Shown: positions 1 through 3,818 of the stretch, piece by piece | How the letters are laid out: each line of letters starts with the position of its first letter | How positions within the stretch are numbered: position 1 is the first letter of the stretch | DNA from: CAYNQK01 sp964470375 | GTDB lineage: Bacteria > Spirochaetota > Spirochaetia > Treponematales > JBGSOB01 | Direction: 5' to 3' | Length of the DNA: 5,760 bases | NCBI GenBank assembly: GCA_964470375.1 | Contig: CAYYCP010000118.1 | Location: 1-5,760, forward strand | Notes under the pieces: generated by a model | Seen by the model: the letters and a program-made list of their open reading frames with translations, nothing else | What the model was told of the DNA's origin: nothing | Database searches by the model: none | Made by a program: the position numbers and the translations under genes

Positions 1-309
1 GAGGAGGGCCAGGCCGCAGCTCAGGGGCAGGGCCTTCGTGGCTATTTTATCCGAGTCAAGGATGATGGTGAACATGAGGTCGCGGCCGGACTCGTTGAGC
101 CAGGATCTGTCACGGAAGCGCCCCCGGCCGCGGCGCTGCCTGGCCGCCCTCAGGACGGTTCCGTGCCCGCTCCCGGTCCCAGCCGCGTCCGCGTCTATAG
201 CCGCGGCCAGCTCGCGGGCGTCGTCCATGGTGCTGTCGGTTTCCTCGGCCATGTAGACCGGGGCCCCGAAGGCGTTGTTAACTTGTAAGAGCCGGTAATA
301 TTTGCCCAT
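1..309 (-). CDS. birA: Biotin-[acetyl-CoA carboxylase] ligase, N-terminal part (runs off the left edge)
   Basis: Expected role: a cytoplasmic enzyme that activates biotin with ATP and attaches it to the lysine of the biotin carrier domain of acetyl-CoA carboxylase and related carboxylases. Seen: 103 residues read without a stop to base 1. Residues 23-28 (ETDSTM) match the start of the catalytic domain. HGTVL at 49-53 and the RQRRGRGRFRDRSW stretch at 57-70 match the biotinyl-AMP loop (Q-x-x-GRGR-x-x-x-x-W). A strand-like segment LMFTIIL follows at 78-84. The protein starts directly with the catalytic domain, so it lacks the N-terminal HTH repressor domain of E. coli BirA and should be a ligase only (class I). 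The ATG at 307-309 lies 16 nt after the cyclase stop. Only a weak G-rich ribosome site (GGGCGGGG) precedes it, so cotranscription and translational coupling to the cyclase are likely. A lipoate ligase of the same fold is the alternative, but the GRGR loop favours biotin. Confidence 0.87.
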   Translation of the reverse strand, partial: MGKYYRLLQVNNAFGAPVYMAEETDSTMDDARELAAAIDADAAGTGSGHGTVLRAARQRRGRGRFRDRSWLNESGRDLMFTIILDSDKIATKALPLSCGLALL

Positions 310-325
310 CAACCCCGCCCGGCCC

Positions 326-3004
326 TCACTTCTGCGTCAGATTGCAGACCGCGTCCCAGTCCGCGGGCGGGGGCGATGCCAGGTACTCCAGGCACCGCTT
401 CGCGTATAGGGCGGCCACGCCGTCGCCGGGATCGGCCGTCGCTAGAGTCTGGAAGGCATCTCCGGCGGACTTGAAGTCCCCGGACTCGAAGATGTCTATG
501 GCTTTCTCCCATTCCGCTATCGCCTTGCGTCCAGCCTCATCCGTCTCTGAGCTGAAGCCTAGGAGCTCGAAGAGCCTGATGGGCGTGGTGACGCCCACCA
601 CCCGCACCCGGTCTAGGCGCCGGAGGGAGAAATCCTCCCCTATCATGGCCCGGGTGTATTCGCTCACGAGAATGCCCCGAGTGCCGTACTGCTTGTTGAC
701 CCCCTCCAGGCGGGCCGCCAGGTTCACCGCGTGTCCCATGATGGTGTAGTTCATCTGATTGGCCGTGCCCATATTGCCCACCACCATTTCGCCGGTATTG
801 ATGCCTATGCGCGTGAACAGGGGCGAGGGCGAGAGGCCCTCGGCGCTGACCCGGGCGTTGATCTCGGCCTCCGCCTCCTTCATCATCACCGCCGTCCGGC
901 AGGCGGCGGCCGGATGGTCGTCCATGCGGATGGGGGCTCCGAAGAAGGCTATGATGGCATCGCCCTCGTACTTGTCCACCGTGCCGCGGTTTTGCAGGAT
1001 GATATCGCTCATCGCAGTCAGGTAGAGGTTGAGGAGCTTGACCAGGTCGGTGGGGGTGAGCTTTTCGGAGATGCCGGAGAAGCCGCGGATGTCGGTGAAG
1101 ATGGCCGTCATCACCCGGCTCTCGCCGCCCAGGTTGAGCTTGGAGGGGTCCTGGATGATCTCGTGAATGACGGCCGGAGAGAGGTAGCGGGAGAAGGCAT
1201 TCCTCAAGAAGGACTTCTCCCGGGCCGTGCGCAGGAAGTTGATGACAGAGATGGAGACGTAGCATATAGCCAAAGCCAGGAAGGGGACTGTCAAACCCAG
1301 GTAGCACCGGGTGAGCATGAAGAAAGCCAGGTAGAAGATGATCGTAGCGGCTAAGGCCAGGGCGCCGGTGATCAAGGCCTTGACCAGATCCATCTTGTAG
1401 ATGAGGTAGGTCAGGCCGAAGGCCAAGGCCAGGGCCAGGAGGATCTGCAGCCAGTCGGGGGCGTCGTCCAGGAAGTTGCGGGAGAGGATCATATTGGCCA
1501 GGGCGGCGTAAGTGCCCACGTTGGGGAATCGCTTCTGGTAGGCGTTCATGCCCACGTCGGTCATAGACGTGGCGTCCACGCCCAGGATGCAGAAGGCCCC
1601 CTCCACGCGTCGGCGCACATTGGTGCGGATCTCCAGGAGGTCAGAGAGCTGCTTGCGCACCATGGAGAAGGATGCCCGCACAGCCTCGGCCAGGACCGGG
1701 TCACCGGCGGCCGCATCCAAGATGGCCGCCTCCGTGCCGCCGTTCAGGAACTCGTCCGTGACGTCCAGGAAGCCCTGGCGGTACTCGGCATAGACCGCAT
1801 GATCCAGGCCGTCCTCGGGTCCCGCACCGGCGGCCATCTCCGACCTGATATACTCGCACTCTCCGTAGGCTTCCAGGGGGCTCTTCTCCCCCTGCCAGTA
1901 GCTGAAGTAGCCGTTGGCCTGCATGGCCCGCAGGTTGGAGACGATGCGCCCCTCGAGCTCGTTGGCCTTGATGAGCTGCCATACCGAGATGGAGTTGTAC
2001 TCGGAATAGGGCTTCTTGGGCCAGTTGATGAGGACCGAGCCGTCCTTGGAGCGCGGGATGCGGATGTCCACCCTTTCGCCGCCCAGGAGGGCGCCCTCCA
2101 GGCTGACCGCTCTGTTCGTGATCTTGAGGACAGGGTCTCCCAGTCGCTTGCGGATGGATGCCAGGACAAGGTGGGCGTAGGCCTTACCCTGGTAGGTGTT
2201 GATGAGATGGACCCGGCGTATCTTCCCGTCCGCATCCACAGGCACGTTGACGAAGCCCGCCCCGGCCGAGGCGTAGAGGAGTTCGGGTATGGTGGGGCTT
2301 ATGCCCACAGCCCTCGGTGAAAGGCTGTCCCGGGAAAGGTCCAGGCCCTTGAGAGAGAAACCATCCTCCAGCCTGGGCAGGTCCACCTTGGACATGTCGT
2401 ATTCAGCGCCTTTCAGCATGTCGGAGGGCATGACCATGGTCAGGGTCATGTAGGCCGATCCGAAGAAACGGATGTTGCCTCCAAAGTAGTCGTCTAGGTC
2501 CCTGGATACCTGCCCCACCGCCTCGAGGACTGTCTCCTTCACCGCGGCGCTGCGAGCCAGGAGGCCCTCCTTGGCCGCCCCGGCCCCGGCCCGGCCTATC
2601 CTCCCGGCCGCCACCCCGTCCATAACGGAGGCTATGCCTTCGTCCAGGCCGGCGAAGCTCCTCTCCACCGTCCCTGGCAGCTCCTCCTCCACATAGGCCT
2701 GGTCTACCTGGAGGGGACTCTGATCTATGTAGCTCAAGTCGAATGTCAGGCTCTCCGCGCCCATCTCCTTGAGGAAAACGATAGCGTCCGCTATCACGTC
2801 GCGCGACCAGGGGAAGGTGCCTATATTGGAGATGGCCAGGTCGTCCACGTTGATGAGGAGGACCTTGGGATCCTCCTCCAGCCGGGGGGCCGTCCTGAGG
2901 AATGCGTCGAATATCTTCTTGTCCAAGGTCGTCAGGAGGAGGAGGGAGGTCAGGGCCACGGCTCCCATGGGGATCAGGGCCAATTTCACTCTCTTGCTTA
3001 TCAT
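326..3004 (-). CDS. CHASE2-domain membrane receptor with class III adenylate cyclase output
   Basis: 892 residues, expected to make cAMP from ATP under control of a periplasmic sensor. Domains in order: membrane helix about 7-27; CHASE2 sensor about 28-515, with FPWSRD at 64-69, GFVNVPVDADG at 250-260 and ILGVDA at 473-478; three membrane helices about 518-537, 544-564 and 567-590; linker RYLSP at 606-610; cyclase about 629-815; TPR-like tail about 825-892 (two amphipathic helices, then PPPADWD). Catalytic residues are present: metal-binding D638 (FTDIRG) and D682 (KYEGD), adenine-selecting K678 and T754 (YTIMG), transition-state N761 and R765 (VNLAAR). The K/T pair is the class IIIb adenylate cyclase pattern and argues against a guanylate cyclase. 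The usual Asp of the IGD-x-VN stretch is H758. The sensor is longer than a usual CHASE2 because of inserts near 98-180 and 352-465. The ATG is the first possible start after an in-frame TGA; it has no Shine-Dalgarno. The ligand is unknown. Confidence 0.95.
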   Translation of the reverse strand: MISKRVKLALIPMGAVALTSLLLLTTLDKKIFDAFLRTAPRLEEDPKVLLINVDDLAISNIGTFPWSRDVIADAIVFLKEMGAESLTFDLSYIDQSPLQVDQAYVEEELPGTVERSFAGLDEGIASVMDGVAAGRIGRAGAGAAKEGLLARSAAVKETVLEAVGQVSRDLDDYFGGNIRFFGSAYMTLTMVMPSDMLKGAEYDMSKVDLPRLEDGFSLKGLDLSRDSLSPRAVGISPTIPELLYASAGAGFVNVPVDADGKIRRVHLINTYQGKAYAHLVLASIRKRLGDPVLKITNRAVSLEGALLGGERVDIRIPRSKDGSVLINWPKKPYSEYNSISVWQLIKANELEGRIVSNLRAMQANGYFSYWQGEKSPLEAYGECEYIRSEMAAGAGPEDGLDHAVYAEYRQGFLDVTDEFLNGGTEAAILDAAAGDPVLAEAVRASFSMVRKQLSDLLEIRTNVRRRVEGAFCILGVDATSMTDVGMNAYQKRFPNVGTYAALANMILSRNFLDDAPDWLQILLALALAFGLTYLIYKMDLVKALITGALALAATIIFYLAFFMLTRCYLGLTVPFLALAICYVSISVINFLRTAREKSFLRNAFSRYLSPAVIHEIIQDPSKLNLGGESRVMTAIFTDIRGFSGISEKLTPTDLVKLLNLYLTAMSDIILQNRGTVDKYEGDAIIAFFGAPIRMDDHPAAACRTAVMMKEAEAEINARVSAEGLSPSPLFTRIGINTGEMVVGNMGTANQMNYTIMGHAVNLAARLEGVNKQYGTRGILVSEYTRAMIGEDFSLRRLDRVRVVGVTTPIRLFELLGFSSETDEAGRKAIAEWEKAIDIFESGDFKSAGDAFQTLATADPGDGVAALYAKRCLEYLASPPPADWDAVCNLTQK

Positions 3005-3010
3005 GAAGGG

Positions 3011-3039
3011 ATTATAGGGTATGCCGCAGCCCTTGGAAA
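3011..3039 (-). promoter_or_regulatory. Sigma-70-type promoter of the cyclase gene, leaderless layout
   Basis: Reading the minus strand, a -35 element TTTCCA (3039-3034; 4 of 6 consensus bases) is followed by a 17-nt spacer and a perfect -10 element TATAAT (3016-3011). The last base of the -10 lies 7 nt before 3004, so the expected start of transcription is the A of the cyclase ATG itself. The six bases between (CCCTTC) contain no ribosome binding site. Seen: the boxes and spacing. Inferred: that transcription starts there and that the mRNA is leaderless. Confidence 0.68.
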
Positions 3040-3051
3040 GTGAATTTCACT
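3039..3051. promoter_or_regulatory. 13-bp palindrome touching the -35 box of the cyclase promoter (possible operator)
   Basis: AGTGAATTTCACT is a perfect 6-1-6 inverted repeat. It overlaps the first base of the -35 element and extends upstream to about position -48 relative to the predicted transcription start. That position suits a dimeric activator or a repressor of the cyclase promoter. No other copy was noticed in the window. The binding protein cannot be named. Confidence 0.4.
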
Positions 3052-3103
3052 CTAGGAAGGCCCTCTGGGAAAGCATATTCAGTTCGATGATGATTGTGGG
3101 TGG

Positions 3104-3117
3104 CCCGATATGTCGGG
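3104..3117. repeat. Small inverted repeat in the intergenic region
   Basis: CCCGA and TCGGG flank a 4-nt centre (TATG). It lies in the otherwise featureless stretch 3052-3186 between the FecR-like gene and the cyclase promoter. A 5-bp stem without a following T run is not a terminator; it could be a protein binding site or chance. No credible gene or RNA was seen in 3052-3186. Confidence 0.25.
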
Positions 3118-3186
3118 GTATTGGGTGGTCTTCTATAGCCTATTCTGCGGAGCTGCGTATGATCCCACATTTTTCGATGAACATAT

Positions 3187-3215
3187 AAAACCATAAAGCG
3201 GCCCTGGGGGGCCGC
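3187..3215 (-). terminator. Intrinsic terminator of the FecR-like gene
   Basis: On the minus strand a perfect 7-bp GC stem (GCGGCCC / GGGCCGC, loop CCCA) is followed directly by TTTATGGTTTT. It lies 44 nt after the TAA stop of the FecR-like gene. The T run is interrupted by ATGG, so termination may be incomplete. A second, weaker hairpin (AAGGCTT-C-AAGCCTT, 3247-3261) overlaps the stop codon itself. Confidence 0.7.
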
Positions 3216-3259
3216 CCTGCTCCTTTATAGCGTGAGATGTTACGGAAAGGCTTGAAGCC

Positions 3260-3682
3260 TTACTCGACCCACTCCGTGTCTTCGGTGGCTTCGCTGGCGC
3301 GCGTGGATGCGGTGGAGATGTTGGTGTTGCCGCCCTTGTCCGTCACGGCCACGTCGCTGCCCTTGACCTGGGCGGCCATCTTGAGGCCGTTGGCGGTCTT
3401 GGCGCTGAGCTTGCCCTCCAGGAGCTTAGCCAGGGTGCCCTTCTGCATGGCCTTGATGGTTACCACCTCGTCGCCGATCTTGAGTACCAGCTGGGAGGAA
3501 AGCTTGGTGTTGACCACGTCAGTCAGGAGGAGCTTCTGCCCGAGCTTGACCGCCTGCCAGCTGCCATCGGCCAGCTGGTATTCGACCTTCCCGGTGATCT
3601 TGTCCACGATGATCTCCTGAGCGGCCGCCATGCCGGCTACGATGGCCAGGACGATCAAGGCGAAAACGATCCGCTTTTTCAC
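3260..3682 (-). CDS. Secreted FecR-like domain protein
   Basis: 140 residues. An exported protein is expected: a Lys/Arg start (MKKR), a hydrophobic core 5-18 and AAA before Q22 form a classical signal peptide with likely cleavage after A21. No lipobox cysteine was seen, so it is probably soluble in the periplasm or outside. Residues about 27-85 fit the FecR fold, with the TGKVEYQ strand at 30-36, G40-x-W42, G48, D55, the small-residue pair S62-S63, G70 and a run of beta-prone residues. A charged, Ser/Thr-rich tail ends the protein. FecR family members in iron-uptake systems signal to a sigma factor through an N-terminal cytoplasmic part and membrane helix; this one has neither, so a link to sigma factor control is not supported. 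The GTG at 3682 is preferred over an upstream in-frame ATG at 3715 because AAGGAGG sits 5 nt before it and the signal peptide then begins correctly. The actual function is unknown. Confidence 0.85.
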   Translation of the reverse strand: MKKRIVFALIVLAIVAGMAAAQEIIVDKITGKVEYQLADGSWQAVKLGQKLLLTDVVNTKLSSQLVLKIGDEVVTIKAMQKGTLAKLLEGKLSAKTANGLKMAAQVKGSDVAVTDKGGNTNISTASTRASEATEDTEWVE

Positions 3683-3687
3683 GATTT

Positions 3688-3694
3688 CCTCCTT
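3688..3694 (-). promoter_or_regulatory. Ribosome binding site that sets the GTG start of the FecR-like gene
   Basis: AAGGAGG on the minus strand, with a 5-nt gap (AAATC) to the GTG at 3682. It is the strongest Shine-Dalgarno at a gene start in the window and decides the start against the in-frame ATG at 3715, which would add 11 residues and bury the signal peptide's N-region. Confidence 0.88.
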
Positions 3695-3705
3695 AATACA
3701 CATGC

Positions 3706-3734
3706 AAAATACCACGCTATCCCTGGAGATACAA
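3706..3734 (-). promoter_or_regulatory. Candidate promoter of the FecR-like gene
   Basis: On the minus strand TTGTAT (3734-3729, 4 of 6) is followed by exactly 17 nt and TATTTT (3711-3706, 4 of 6). The predicted start near 3699 gives a leader of about 17 nt that carries the Shine-Dalgarno. Both boxes are only partial matches, so this is a candidate; the hairpin after the upstream gene supports a separate unit. Confidence 0.4.
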
Positions 3735-3748
3735 TAGCGCGGGCTATT
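3715..3748. repeat. Overlapping inverted repeats with three ATAGC half-sites at the FecR-like promoter
   Basis: On the plus strand AATAGC (3733-3738) and GCTATT (3743-3748) form an inverted repeat with a 4-nt centre. The same left arm, as ATAGCG (3734-3739), also pairs with CGCTAT (3715-3720) across 13 nt. The half-sites cover the -35 box and the spacer of the candidate promoter, as an operator would. A TTTT follows on the plus strand, but no plus-strand gene exists for it to terminate. Confidence 0.35.
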
Positions 3749-3765
3749 TTTTACATCGGCCGCCT

Positions 3766-3794
3766 GGAGCCCTTCCCCAAGGGAAGAGGGCCCC
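3766..3794 (-). terminator. Strong hairpin after the repeat-protein gene, probable transcription end
   Basis: On the minus strand GGGGCCC-TC-TTCCC, loop TTG, then GGGAA-GGGCTCC. This gives a 12-bp stem with one G-T pair and a 2-nt bulge. It begins 24 nt after the TGA stop. No T run follows, so it is not a standard intrinsic terminator; it could protect the 3' end or act with Rho. Confidence 0.45.
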
Positions 3795-3818
3795 GGGCAG
3801 CCACGTCACAGGGCATTC

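Noticed and set aside
38..256. Plus-strand reading frame at the left edge
   Set aside because: It is antisense to the biotin ligase, whose DSTM and GRGR motifs identify the true frame.
537..1307. 256-residue minus-strand frame rich in Pro, His and Arg
   Set aside because: It is an out-of-frame shadow of the cyclase with no family resemblance.
731..1354. Long plus-strand reading frame of 207 residues over the cyclase domain
   Set aside because: It lies fully opposite the conserved catalytic motifs of the cyclase and arises from GC-rich codons that rarely give stops.
3039..3051. CRP (cAMP receptor) binding site at the cyclase promoter
   Set aside because: GTGA and TCAC are present, but the gap is 3 bases rather than the required 6.
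3012..3194. 60-residue minus-strand reading frame in the intergenic region
   Set aside because: Its ATG lies inside the T-rich stretch just after the terminator stem, it has no ribosome site, its composition is not protein-like, and it covers the cyclase promoter.
3237..3620. Plus-strand reading frame antisense to the FecR-like gene
   Set aside because: The minus-strand frame has a signal peptide, a fold match and a strong ribosome site; the plus-strand frame is its shadow.
3733..3752. Plus-strand intrinsic terminator (AATAGC-GCGG-GCTATT followed by TTTT)
   Set aside because: No plus-strand gene ends here and the stem is AT-rich and short; it fits better as part of the FecR-like promoter region.
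3751..3775. Sigma-28-type -10 element (GCCGATGT on the minus strand)
   Set aside because: It matches 6 of 8 bases, but no TAAA -35 element lies at the needed distance.
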